From Pelomonas sp965229315 (GTDB taxonomy: Bacteria; Pseudomonadota; Gammaproteobacteria; Burkholderiales; Burkholderiaceae_C): 64,000 nucleotides of DNA. Below, piece by piece: positions 1 through 7,740 of this stretch (positions within the stretch are counted from its first letter, which is position 1; every line of letters starts with the position of its first letter). Below the pieces are notes generated by a model that did not search any database, was not told where the DNA came from, and saw only the letters and a program-made list of their open reading frames with translations. The position numbers were made by a program, and so were the translations under genes. The stretch covers positions 2,542,001 through 2,606,000 of the forward strand of contig NZ_CBDDJA010000002.1 of NCBI RefSeq assembly GCF_965229315.1. Reading direction: 5' to 3'.

Positions 1-747
1 CGTGCGCGCGTGGGCCAGGCCCGCCGACGCGCGCAACTGCATGACGCCGCGGCGCAGCGAGAAGCCCTTGTCCGCGCTGCCGGTGCCGATGCTCACGCTC
101 GCGCCGTGCGGGAACACCCAGCCGTAGAAGTCGGGGGACAGCTCGCCGCGGTAGTGCACCTCGCAGCGGCTGCCCAGGTAGCCGGCCGGAGTTTCGTCCG
201 GCACGGCGACGATCTCGTGATACGCGAACACGAAACGACCCTGGTCGGCACCGGGCACGGCCTGCTGCGCCACGCGCGAGCGGGCACCATCGGCACCGAT
301 GACGGCGCGGGTGCGCAGGCTTTGCGGGCCGCCGTCTGCGCTGTAGTGCACGACGCTGATGCCGTCCGCGTCGCGGTCCAGGCGCTCGAAGCTGCCCTCG
401 CGCCGCTCGGCCCCGTGCGACGCGGCGCGCTCGCGCAGCCACTCGTCGAACTGCGCACGGTCCACCATGCCGACGAAACCGCCTTCGATGGGGATGTCGA
501 CGTTGACCGCCCGCGGCGAGATCATGCGCGCGGCCGTGGCGCGCGCCACCAGCATCTCGTCGGGGATGGCGAAGTCGGCGATCAGGCGCGGCGGGATGGC
601 GCCGCCGCAGGGCTTGATGCGGCCGGCGCGGTCCAGCAGCAGCACGCGCAGGCCCTGCGTAGCCAGGTCATCGGCGGCCGTGGCACCGGCGGGGCCGCCG
701 CCGACCACCACCACGTCGTAATCCACCGCTTGATGAGGCAGGTTCAT
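1..747 (-). CDS. bchP: Geranylgeranyl reductase BchP (C-terminus beyond window)
   Basis: Reduces the geranylgeranyl tail of bacteriochlorophyll to phytyl, the last step of the pathway. Only about 249 N-terminal residues of a family of roughly 400 are present, because the gene runs off the left edge. The N-terminus carries a Rossmann FAD-binding motif (VVVGGGPAGAT) and the family signature IKPCGGAIPP, and a GADGARSRV-like segment lies further on. The ATG at 747-745 overlaps the stop of the preceding pucC-like gene (ATGA), so translation is probably coupled. Order bchG - pucC-like - bchP is that of other purple bacteria. Confidence 0.93.
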   Translation of the reverse strand, partial: MNLPHQAVDYDVVVVGGGPAGATAADDLATQGLRVLLLDRAGRIKPCGGAIPPRLIADFAIPDEMLVARATAARMISPRAVNVDIPIEGGFVGMVDRAQFDEWLRERAASHGAERREGSFERLDRDADGISVVHYSADGGPQSLRTRAVIGADGARSRVAQQAVPGADQGRFVFAYHEIVAVPDETPAGYLGSRCEVHYRGELSPDFYGWVFPHGASVSIGTGSADKGFSLRRGVMQLRASAGLAHART

Positions 748-2060
748 AGCGCCCTTTCCAGTGAGCCGAGGAACACCGGGCGCGGCGCGGCGCGAGACTC
801 CACCCGGGCGGCCAGCCGGGCCGCGCAGATGAACAGCACCGCATCGAGCAGGAAGACCAGTGCGTAGGCCAGGCCCGCGTCCGCGATCAGCCAGCGCGTC
901 AGGTCGCTGGCCGCCGTGCCCAGCACGCCGCCCAGCGCAAAAGCCATCGCCTGCGCCGCGCCCCACAGGCCCATGCGCACGCCCTCGTGCCCCGCCTCGC
1001 CCGCCCCGGCCAGGCCCATCATGGAACCGATGGCGGCGATGGAGAACGCACCGGTCGCCAGCCCCAGCACGAACACATTGGCCCGCAGCGGCCAGGCCGG
1101 GCCGACGAGGCCGGCGCAGACCAGGCCGCCCAGCGCAAGCGCGGAGGCCACGCAGCCCCACACGGTCCAGGTGCGCAGCGTGCCCCACTGGCGGCCGGCC
1201 CAGCGGCTGCCGGCCGCGGCGGCCAGCAGCATGCCCACCAGCGCACCGCCATGCTGGGCGGCCGAGAGCTTCGTGGTGGCGCCGGGCGTCAGGCCGAACA
1301 CCAGGCCGGCGAAGGGCTCCAGGATCAGGTCCTGCATGCTGAAGGCCAGCATGGAGACGAAGACGAACACCGTGAAGCGGCGAGCGCGCGGCTCGGCCCA
1401 GGCGTCGGCCAGCGCCTGCTTGAAAGGCACCGGCGCGTTGGAAGCAGCAGGGGCGGACTGTGCCGGCCCTTCCAGGCCGATCAGCGCAAGCACGGTCATC
1501 ACCACGGCCGACAGCGCCACGCCGCCCGCCACCCACAGCAGGCGCGCGGGCGAGAAGGGGTCGAGCAGGCTGCCGGCCACGCCCGCCGTCACGACGAAGC
1601 CGGCGATCATCATGATCCACACGGTGGTGGCCGCTGCGGCCCGGCGCTCCGGCACGACGCGCTTGGCCAGCAGCACCAGCAGCGAGGTGCCGCTGGCCGC
1701 CACACCCAGCCCGATCAGCGTGTAGGCCAGCAGCGCGAGCGCAATGCCTGCCGCCGGGCTGCTGCCCATCCACACCGTGGCCAGCGCCGCCAGCCAGCCG
1801 CCTGCGGCCAGCGTGAGCATGCCGCCGATGATCCACGGCGTGCGGCGCCGACCCAGGTCAGAGCCGTGGCCCATGCGCGGGCGGCTGACCTGCACGACAT
1901 AGTGCAGCGCCAGCAGCAGGCCCGGCAGCAGCGCCGGCAGGGCCATCTCCACGACCATCACGCGGTTCAGCGTCGAGGTCGTCAGCACGACGATGGCGCC
2001 CAGGCCGGATTGCACGAGCCCCAGGCGCAGCACGCCGCCCCAGCCGAAGTGGCCGCTCAT
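744..2060 (-). CDS. PucC/LhaA-family carrier (BCH2 type)
   Basis: A 438-residue polytopic membrane protein of the major facilitator superfamily, PucC branch, thought to help assemble light-harvesting complexes or deliver bacteriochlorophyll. About 12 hydrophobic segments are visible. The family signature is near the start (LNRVMVVEMALPA, then SRPRMGHGSDLGRRRTPWI), and ARRFTVFVFVSMLAFSMQD lies mid-protein. The ATG at 2060 was chosen because it overlaps the bchG stop (ATGA); reading further upstream would run into bchG in another frame. It is a paralogue of lhaA at 14720 and corresponds by position to orf428/bch2 between bchG and bchP in Rhodobacter. Confidence 0.9.
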   Translation of the reverse strand: MSGHFGWGGVLRLGLVQSGLGAIVVLTTSTLNRVMVVEMALPALLPGLLLALHYVVQVSRPRMGHGSDLGRRRTPWIIGGMLTLAAGGWLAALATVWMGSSPAAGIALALLAYTLIGLGVAASGTSLLVLLAKRVVPERRAAAATTVWIMMIAGFVVTAGVAGSLLDPFSPARLLWVAGGVALSAVVMTVLALIGLEGPAQSAPAASNAPVPFKQALADAWAEPRARRFTVFVFVSMLAFSMQDLILEPFAGLVFGLTPGATTKLSAAQHGGALVGMLLAAAAGSRWAGRQWGTLRTWTVWGCVASALALGGLVCAGLVGPAWPLRANVFVLGLATGAFSIAAIGSMMGLAGAGEAGHEGVRMGLWGAAQAMAFALGGVLGTAASDLTRWLIADAGLAYALVFLLDAVLFICAARLAARVESRAAPRPVFLGSLERAL

Positions 2061-2935
2061 GACACGATCCCGCGCAGCGCGAACGCGCTGACCAGCATGC
2101 CCGACACGTACAGCGGCACGCCGGCGCCGCTGTACCAGACGGCGCGCGCCAGCGGCTGGGCGATGAAGCGCTTCATCATCAGCAGTTGCACCACCAGCAG
2201 GCCGGCCACCGCCAGGCCGTGCCAGCCCTGGCCCCAGTGCCACAGCAGCAGCGCGACGATGGCCTGCGGCGTGGCCATGACGATGCTGGCCACGTAGGCG
2301 GCCGAGCCCGCGCCCAGCATGACGGGCAGCGAGTCGATGCCCATCTGCTGGTCGCCCTTGATGGACTTGAAGTCGTTCAGCGTCATGATGCCGTGCGCCC
2401 CGGCGCTGTAGAGCAGGGCCAGCACCAGCGATCGCCCATCCGGCCACTGGCCCATGGCCATCACGGCCGCGCCGGTGATCCAGGCCAGCCCCTCGTAGCA
2501 CAGGCCGCAGGCGGCATTGCCCCACCAGCCATTGCGCTTCAGGCGCAGCGGTGGTGCGCTGTAGGCCCAGGCCAGCAGCAGACCGAAGCCGGCTGCCGCG
2601 AAGCCCGCAGGGCCCAGCTGCCAGGCCAGCAGCAACGACAGCAGCGTCCAGATGATGGCGATGTACAGGCCCCAGTGGCCGGGCATGCGGCCCGACGGGA
2701 TGGGGCGCTGCGGCTCGTTGATGGCGTCGACATGGCGGTCGAACCAGTCGTTGACGGCCTGGCTGGTGGCGCAGACGAACGGCCCCGCCAGCAGCACGCC
2801 CGCCACGATCAGCGGCCAGCGCCCTTCGGCCGGCATCCCCGAGGCCACGACACCGCAGCTGAAAGCCCACATCGGCGGAAACCAGGTGATGGGCTTGAGC
2901 AGTTCGGCGACGGCCGAAAGAGCGGGGCGCTGCAT
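2057..2935 (-). CDS. bchG: Bacteriochlorophyll synthase BchG
   Basis: Membrane prenyltransferase (UbiA superfamily) that esterifies bacteriochlorophyllide a with geranylgeranyl diphosphate. The 292 residues begin with the conserved LLKPITWFPPMWAF. The Asp-rich diphosphate site NDWFDRHVDAINEPQRPIPSG is near residues 60-80, and eight or nine hydrophobic helices follow. It is the first gene of a minus-strand operon bchG - pucC-like - bchP with ATGA overlaps. No Shine-Dalgarno sequence precedes the ATG, and the promoter predicted just upstream would start transcription at or within a base or two of it (see promoter entry). Confidence 0.95.
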   Translation of the reverse strand: MQRPALSAVAELLKPITWFPPMWAFSCGVVASGMPAEGRWPLIVAGVLLAGPFVCATSQAVNDWFDRHVDAINEPQRPIPSGRMPGHWGLYIAIIWTLLSLLLAWQLGPAGFAAAGFGLLLAWAYSAPPLRLKRNGWWGNAACGLCYEGLAWITGAAVMAMGQWPDGRSLVLALLYSAGAHGIMTLNDFKSIKGDQQMGIDSLPVMLGAGSAAYVASIVMATPQAIVALLLWHWGQGWHGLAVAGLLVVQLLMMKRFIAQPLARAVWYSGAGVPLYVSGMLVSAFALRGIVS

Positions 2936-2942
2936 GCAGCCT

Positions 2943-2970
2943 ATTCTGGGCTGACGCAGTAAGATGTCAA
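2943..2970 (-). promoter_or_regulatory. Predicted sigma-70 promoter of bchG
   Basis: On the minus strand TTGACA (2970-2965) is followed after 16 bases by CAGAAT (2948-2943), four of six matches to TATAAT. Only seven bases separate the -10 from the bchG ATG, so the predicted transcript would be leaderless. The -35 lies inside a PpsR-type box. Confidence 0.5.
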
Positions 2971-2982
2971 GCTAGATTTACA
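2965..2982. promoter_or_regulatory. PpsR/CrtJ-type operator at bchG
   Basis: TGTCAAGCTAGATTTACA fits the TGT-N12-ACA consensus exactly. It covers the predicted -35 of bchG and lies between bchG and the end of ppsR. Repression of bch genes by PpsR through paired boxes of this kind is established in Rhodobacter; binding here is inferred. Confidence 0.65.
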
Positions 2983-3069
2983 CTTACCTGGCATCGACGC
3001 TGTTGTCGTGCCGCCGAGGCGCTGCCCCTGCGTCGGCAGCGCGGTAGGCGCGAACCGGACGAGGGGTCG

Positions 3070-4524
3070 TCAGTCCCCTTGGATACCGTAGCGGCGCAGC
3101 TTGACGTACAGGCTCTGGCGGGACAGGCCCAGCATCTCGGCCGCCGATGCACGGTTGTCGCGGGTCAACTCCAGCGCGGCCTCGATGCACAGGCGCTCGA
3201 TCAGGTCCGTCGTCTCGCCGACGATGTCCTTCAGCGGCAGCCGCCCGACCAAGCCGGTGAGTTGCTCGGCCGAGCGCGGCAGCTGGCGGCTGGAGCGCCC
3301 GTCGGTGGGCAGCCGACGCGCCACGTCGCGGATCGAGAAGCCCAGGCAGGCCTGCGGGCCGTCCGGCACCGCCACGGCCGAAATCTCGACGGCGCCGGGC
3401 TCGCCGTAGCCGCTGCGCAGCGTGGTGGGGAAGAGGCGCAGCACGCCGTGCTGGCGCAGGTTGCCGATCAGCACGTTCAGGTCCACCGACGAGCGGCCCA
3501 GCCAGCGGTCCAGCGATTGCCCCTGCACCGACTCGCCGGGCGCCAGCTGCAGCATGTCGCTGAACGCCTGGTTGGCGCTGATGATGCGGCCCTGCATGTC
3601 GGTCAGCACGAAGGCATCGGGCATCGCGTTGACGACGTTCAACAGCGAGGGCACCTCGGCTGCACGGTTCAACGGCTGGCCCGCAGCGGCGACGTTGGCG
3701 GGCGACAGTCGCACCAGCAGCGAGGTCGTGCTGTCCTGCTTGAAGACGGTGGCGGCGAGCTTCAGCTCGGTGGTGCCATTGGCCAGGCGCACCAGCATGT
3801 CCTCGCTGCGGCCGGCACTGCGCGCCTGCGAGAACTTGGCATAGGACTCGGCCTGGCTCTCCACCGCCAGCAGCTCGGTGAAGCTGCGGCCGACGATGCG
3901 CTTGGTCGAGTCGCCCAGCACCCGGGCCGCGGCGGCGTTGTGCTCGAAGACGACCAGCGAGTTCGCGTCGAGCACCAGCACAGCCTCGTCGACGGCCTCG
4001 AACAGCAGCCGGTAGCGCGCTTCGGTGTGCCGCAGCCGAAGGTAGTCGCGCTCCATCGACTGCTGGGCATCCACCAGCCGCTGCTGCACGGCTGCGACCT
4101 CGCGCAGGTCGCGGCCGAGAGCCAGCACGCGGCCCTGAACGCCCATAGGCACGATGCTGTAGCTGACCGGCAGGTCGACGCCCCCGGCCAGCGGGTGGTT
4201 GACCTGGCGCTCGGGGCGCGAGCCCTGGTTCTCGGGACCGGCACCGCCGGCGGCGGCGGCCAGCATGGAGTTGACCTTGGCGCGGTTCTCGATGGTGACC
4301 GTCTCGACCCAGCGCCGCCCCACCCACTGGCGCAGTTCGCCAAGCTCCCGGGTGTGGCTGGTGCCCAGGGAGATGTCTCGGATCACACCTTGGCCGTCCA
4401 GCACCAGGGCCAGATCGGCTGACGCGGCAACCACCGCCGCCAGGACGTCAGCGTTCAGATCAGCGAAGTAAAGCTCAGGCGCTTCAAACAGCTGATCGGT
4501 GGCCGATGTGCCAAGGTTGTGCAT
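3070..4524 (-). CDS. ppsR: Redox-responsive repressor PpsR/CrtJ
   Basis: Transcriptional regulator (484 residues) of photosynthesis genes. The N-terminal part and two central segments (about residues 165-260 and 280-390) look like PAS domains (e.g. RYRLLFEAVDEAVLVLDANS and VVNAMPDAFVLTDMQGRII). A Fis-type helix-turn-helix ends the protein (ALELTRDNRASAAEMLGLSR). Two cysteines are present, Cys393 and Cys446; the latter sits in the DNA-binding domain where CrtJ has its redox-sensitive Cys. It lies downstream of ppaA on the same strand, the usual arrangement. In related betaproteobacteria PpsR can activate as well as repress, so the direction of control here is open. Confidence 0.93.
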   Translation of the reverse strand: MHNLGTSATDQLFEAPELYFADLNADVLAAVVAASADLALVLDGQGVIRDISLGTSHTRELGELRQWVGRRWVETVTIENRAKVNSMLAAAAGGAGPENQGSRPERQVNHPLAGGVDLPVSYSIVPMGVQGRVLALGRDLREVAAVQQRLVDAQQSMERDYLRLRHTEARYRLLFEAVDEAVLVLDANSLVVFEHNAAAARVLGDSTKRIVGRSFTELLAVESQAESYAKFSQARSAGRSEDMLVRLANGTTELKLAATVFKQDSTTSLLVRLSPANVAAAGQPLNRAAEVPSLLNVVNAMPDAFVLTDMQGRIISANQAFSDMLQLAPGESVQGQSLDRWLGRSSVDLNVLIGNLRQHGVLRLFPTTLRSGYGEPGAVEISAVAVPDGPQACLGFSIRDVARRLPTDGRSSRQLPRSAEQLTGLVGRLPLKDIVGETTDLIERLCIEAALELTRDNRASAAEMLGLSRQSLYVKLRRYGIQGD

Positions 4525-4558
4525 CGCGCTCCCTGAGTTGCAAGGGGCAGCACAGGAT

Positions 4559-4596
4559 GCCGCCGAAAGACATGAAAAACGGTCCGTTTCGGCGGC
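4559..4596. repeat. Inverted repeat in the ppsR leader
   Basis: Perfect 10-bp inverted repeat, GCCGCCGAAA (4559-4568) and TTTCGGCGGC (4587-4596), separated by 18 bases. It stands 35 bp before the ppsR ATG and after the ppaA stop. In the minus-strand RNA a shorter hairpin (AAACGG/CCGTTT) would compete with it. It could attenuate read-through from ppaA or control ppsR translation; no U-run follows. Confidence 0.45.
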
Positions 4597-4615
4597 GGGA
4601 TGTACTGCGGGGTGG

Positions 4616-4633
4616 TGTCAAGCTCGCTTGACG
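4616..4633. promoter_or_regulatory. PpsR-like palindrome at the ppaA 3' end
   Basis: TGTCAAGCTCGCTTGACG contains the perfect 16-bp palindrome GTCAAGC-TC-GCTTGAC and is one base from TGT-N12-ACA. It includes the ppaA stop codon and lies about 92 bp upstream of the ppsR ATG, a plausible autoregulatory site. Its first nine bases match the bchG box. Confidence 0.45.
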
Positions 4634-5682
4634 CGCTGGCTGACACCGCAGCGAGCGGCTTCCACCGCGCTGCAGGCCTCGCTGGCCATCGCATCGGCCC
4701 CACACAGCGCCGCCAGGTCCGGCAATTGGGCCGCCATCGGCCCTCCCACCATCACGAAAACATCGCGATTGGCCGACGCTTCTCGCATGTCAAGGATAGC
4801 AGACGCTACGTGAGGGATGCTGTCGCCTGTCGCGATTGACAGTCCGAACATGTCGAACCAGTTGCCTGTGAGGCGGCGCTGTAGATCGGTCCAACTGGCC
4901 TTGGGCTCGCATTCGACATCCCAGCCGGCCCGGCTGAAGAACTCGGCCGCCATGACGACACCAAATGTGTGCTGCGCGCCCGGCACGGCGGCCAGCAGGG
5001 CGCGGTGGCTGTCGGCGTCGGGCCGGACCACGGGGTTGAAACGGCTGCCCTGCTCGTGCAGCACCCGCTGCAGGCGCCACAGGCCGATCGTGACCTGCGA
5101 GAAGTCGTAGCGGTCGTCCTCCCACATCTCTCCCATCCAGCGGGCGCAGGGCGCCAGCAGGTCCAGGAAGACCTGCTCCTGCGACGCGCCGGCGTCCAGC
5201 AGCGCCCGCACGTAGCTGCTGGCACTGTCGGCATCGCCTTCAGCGGCCAGGCGGGCCAGCGTGTGCACGTGCTCCGTCGTCAACGCGAGCGCCGGCAGCG
5301 GCGGGCGGTCTTGCAGCGGTTGCGCGCTGTGCATCAGCATCAGCCGCGGGATGATCTCCAGCTCGACGATGCGCGAGAGCTGCAGGTCCTGCGACGTGTT
5401 GCTGGACACCAGGTGCGGTGAACTCAGCGGCGGCCGCTCGTCGTCGCCCAGCGGCGCGAGTTGGGCCGACAGCTCGGCACTCTTGACCGCCAGCATCTCG
5501 GCCAGCGTCAACGGGTCGGCCTGGAAGCGCACCTCACCCTTTGCCGTGCTACGGGAAGCCGCGGCCATGGCACGCGGCGCTTGCTGGCGCTTGGCCAGCC
5601 GATTGATCGTCCATCCAGCCACCACGTATCTCCTCGTGGGCTGGTTGGCAGCAAGGGTTCCCTGTGAGCGGCCGGAGATCAT
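4618..5682 (-). CDS. ppaA: B12-binding regulator PpaA/AerR
   Basis: Cobalamin-binding partner of PpsR (354 residues) that links light and oxygen to photosynthesis gene expression. A helical cap domain (about residues 120-200; ARWMGEMWEDDRYDFSQVTI) precedes a Rossmann-like B12 domain with the conserved His in PGAQHTFGVVMAAEFFSRAGW, then the nucleotide-loop region GLSIATGDS and VMVGGPMAA. The first 50 or so residues are rich in Ala/Arg/Gln and poorly conserved, so a later start cannot be ruled out; GGAG stands before the chosen ATG. It lies upstream of ppsR and divergent from bchF. Confidence 0.88.
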   Translation of the reverse strand: MISGRSQGTLAANQPTRRYVVAGWTINRLAKRQQAPRAMAAASRSTAKGEVRFQADPLTLAEMLAVKSAELSAQLAPLGDDERPPLSSPHLVSSNTSQDLQLSRIVELEIIPRLMLMHSAQPLQDRPPLPALALTTEHVHTLARLAAEGDADSASSYVRALLDAGASQEQVFLDLLAPCARWMGEMWEDDRYDFSQVTIGLWRLQRVLHEQGSRFNPVVRPDADSHRALLAAVPGAQHTFGVVMAAEFFSRAGWDVECEPKASWTDLQRRLTGNWFDMFGLSIATGDSIPHVASAILDMREASANRDVFVMVGGPMAAQLPDLAALCGADAMASEACSAVEAARCGVSQRVKRA

Positions 5683-5779
5683 CGGCTCCGGTCCTCGGCG
5701 CTGGGCAGCGTCAGAAATCGCTACTGCTAACCGTTTTTGTTTGCTTGATCTGCGTTCTTGTTGAGGACTGCGACGCTTC

Positions 5780-5797
5780 AGTCAGCTTGCGTTGACA
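5780..5797. promoter_or_regulatory. PpsR-like box near the ppaA promoter side
   Basis: AGT-N12-ACA (minus strand TGTCAACGCAAGCTGACT), one base off the consensus and with the TGTC start shared by the other boxes. It lies in the 246-bp ppaA-bchF divergent region, about 100 bp before the ppaA ATG. Confidence 0.35.
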
Positions 5798-5865
5798 GGG
5801 CGCCTGAAGCAATGTCGGCGTCGTGCGGGCCGGCGTCAAGCTGATTTTCCCCATTGGGCGATAAA

Positions 5866-5899
5866 TGTCTAGTTTTGTTTACGTCAATTCCGATTGACA
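5866..5899. promoter_or_regulatory. Tandem PpsR-type boxes in front of bchF
   Basis: Two boxes share an edge: TGT-N12-ACG at 5866-5883 and CGTC-N10-GACA at 5882-5899. Each is one base off TGT-N12-ACA. The second contains the -35 hexamer of the predicted bchF promoter, so occupancy would block RNA polymerase. Tandem boxes fit PpsR binding as a tetramer. Confidence 0.6.
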
Positions 5900-5922
5900 G
5901 TCGTAATTCAGGGGCCTAGATT
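5894..5922 (+). promoter_or_regulatory. Predicted sigma-70 promoter of bchF
   Basis: TTGACA at 5894-5899 and TAGATT at 5917-5922 with an ideal 17-bp spacer. Six bases separate the -10 from the bchF ATG at 5929, so transcription would start at or next to the start codon. The only purine-rich stretch (AGGGG at 5910-5914) is too far away for a normal ribosome binding site. Confidence 0.65.
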
Positions 5923-5928
5923 CGCCCC

Positions 5929-6459
5929 ATGCTCAACCAAGCCGCCTCGCCCACCGTTCTGAGGCAGAGCCCGCGCCCCGCCCGCGCGCCGCTGTACACC
6001 CCGCAGGAGCGTGAGCGCCGCGATGCCAGCGTCTGGACGCTGATCCAGGGTGTGCTGGCTCCGGTGCAGTTCCTGGTCTTCATCGTCAGCCTCGTGCTGG
6101 TGCTGCGATTCCTGATGACGGGCCAGGGCGAGCAGGCCGCCGCGCTGTCCGTGCTGGTCAAGACCTTGACGCTCTACACCATCATGGTGACGGGCTGCAT
6201 CTGGGAGAAGGTGGTCTTCGACCGCTGGCTGTTCGCCCCCGCCTTCTACTGGGAAGACATGTTCAGCATGCTGGTGCTGGCCCTGCACACCGCCTACGTG
6301 GTGGCCTGGTTCACCGGCTGGCTCAGCACGCCGCAGCAGATGTGGCTGGCGCTGGCGGCCTACGCCAGCTACGCCATCAATGCGACGCAGTTCATCCTGA
6401 AGCTGCGCGCCGCGCGGCTGGACCACGCGGCCAGCATGGCGGCGGGAGCACGAGCATGA
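5929..6459 (+). CDS. bchF: 3-vinyl bacteriochlorophyllide hydratase BchF
   Basis: Hydrates the 3-vinyl group of the bacteriochlorophyll precursor. At 176 residues it has the normal size, with the conserved start LYTPQERERRDASVWTLIQGVLAPVQFLVF, about four membrane segments and the family segment GCIWEKVVFDRWLFAPAFYWEDMFS. It heads the long plus-strand operon. The stop overlaps the bchN start as ATGA. Confidence 0.95.
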   Translation: MLNQAASPTVLRQSPRPARAPLYTPQERERRDASVWTLIQGVLAPVQFLVFIVSLVLVLRFLMTGQGEQAAALSVLVKTLTLYTIMVTGCIWEKVVFDRWLFAPAFYWEDMFSMLVLALHTAYVVAWFTGWLSTPQQMWLALAAYASYAINATQFILKLRAARLDHAASMAAGARA

Positions 6460-7739
6460 GCGCGGTCATCCCCATCCAGGCCGACCGTGGCTGCACCGAC
6501 GCCCCCGTGCTGATGGAGCGCGGCCAGCGCGAGGTGTTCTGCGGCCTGACCGGCATCATCTGGCTGCATCGCAAGATGCAGGACGCCTTCTTCCTGGTGG
6601 TGGGATCACGCACCTGCGCGCACCTGATCCAGTCGGCGGCCGGCGTGATGATCTTTGCCGAGCCGCGCTTCGCAACCGCCATCCTGGACGAGCGTGATCT
6701 TGCCGGCCTGGCCGATGCGCAGGACGAGCTGGACCGCGTGGTGCAGCGGCTGCTGGAGCGCCGGCCCGATATCCGCCTGCTGTTCCTGGTGGGCTCCTGC
6801 CCATCGGAAGTCATCAAGCTGGACCTGTCCCGTGCCGCCGCCCGGCTCAGCCAGCGCTTCATTCCCCAGGTGCGGGTGCTGAACTATTCGGGCAGCGGCA
6901 TCGAGACCACCTTCACGCAGGGCGAGGATGCCTGCCTGGCCGCGCTGGTACCCGTGCTGCCCGTCTCCACCCGGCAGCACGAGCCCGAGTTGCTGATCGT
7001 CGGCGCGCTGGCCGATGTGGTGGAAGACCAGTTCAGCCGCCTGTTCCAGACCATGGGCCTGAAGCGCTTCGCCTTCTTCCCGTCGCGCAACTCCACCACG
7101 TTGCCCGCCGTCGGCCCCAACACCCGCTTCCTGCTGGCCCAGCCCTTTCTCGGCGACACCGCCAAGGCGCTGGAATCACGCGGCGCCACGCGAGTCGCCA
7201 GCCCTTTCCCGCTTGGCGCCGAAGGCAGCGCTGCATGGATGCACGCCGCAGGCTCAGCGATGGGCGTGCACGCCGACACCGTCGAACAAGCCATCGCACC
7301 AGCCCGCAAGCGAGCCGAGCAGGCCCTGGCCGCGCATCGCACGTCGCTGGCCGGAAAAAGCATCTTCTTCTTCCCCGACTCTCAACTGGAAGTACCGCTG
7401 GCGCGCTTCCTGTCACGCGAGCTGGGCATGCGGCTGACCGAGGTGGGATCGCCTTACCTGCACCGCCAGCACCTGGCCGAAGAGCTGGCCTGGCTGCCCG
7501 CCGGCACGCAGCTCTCCGAAGGCCAGGACGTGGAAAAGCAGCTGGACCGCTGCCGTGCTGCGGCACCTGACATGGTCGTCTGCGGCCTGGGGCTGGCCAA
7601 CCCGCTGGAGGCCGAAGGCTTCACGACCAAGTGGTCCATCGAGCTGGTGTTCACGCCCATCCAGGGCTTCGAGCAGGCCGGCGATCTCGCGGGGCTGTTC
7701 ACCCGCCCGCTCACGCGTCGAACCCTTTTGGCGGCCTGA
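6456..7739 (+). CDS. bchN: Dark-operative protochlorophyllide reductase subunit BchN
   Basis: Part of the nitrogenase-like BchN-BchB catalytic component that reduces ring D of protochlorophyllide without light. The 427 residues contain three cysteines, Cys29, Cys54 and Cys115, at the spacing known to hold the NB 4Fe-4S cluster (Rhodobacter Cys26/51/112). The start at 6456 overlaps the bchF stop by ATGA; in-frame codons further upstream lie inside bchF. It is followed by bchB after one base. Confidence 0.96.
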   Translation: MSAVIPIQADRGCTDAPVLMERGQREVFCGLTGIIWLHRKMQDAFFLVVGSRTCAHLIQSAAGVMIFAEPRFATAILDERDLAGLADAQDELDRVVQRLLERRPDIRLLFLVGSCPSEVIKLDLSRAAARLSQRFIPQVRVLNYSGSGIETTFTQGEDACLAALVPVLPVSTRQHEPELLIVGALADVVEDQFSRLFQTMGLKRFAFFPSRNSTTLPAVGPNTRFLLAQPFLGDTAKALESRGATRVASPFPLGAEGSAAWMHAAGSAMGVHADTVEQAIAPARKRAEQALAAHRTSLAGKSIFFFPDSQLEVPLARFLSRELGMRLTEVGSPYLHRQHLAEELAWLPAGTQLSEGQDVEKQLDRCRAAAPDMVVCGLGLANPLEAEGFTTKWSIELVFTPIQGFEQAGDLAGLFTRPLTRRTLLAA

Positions 7740-7740
7740 C

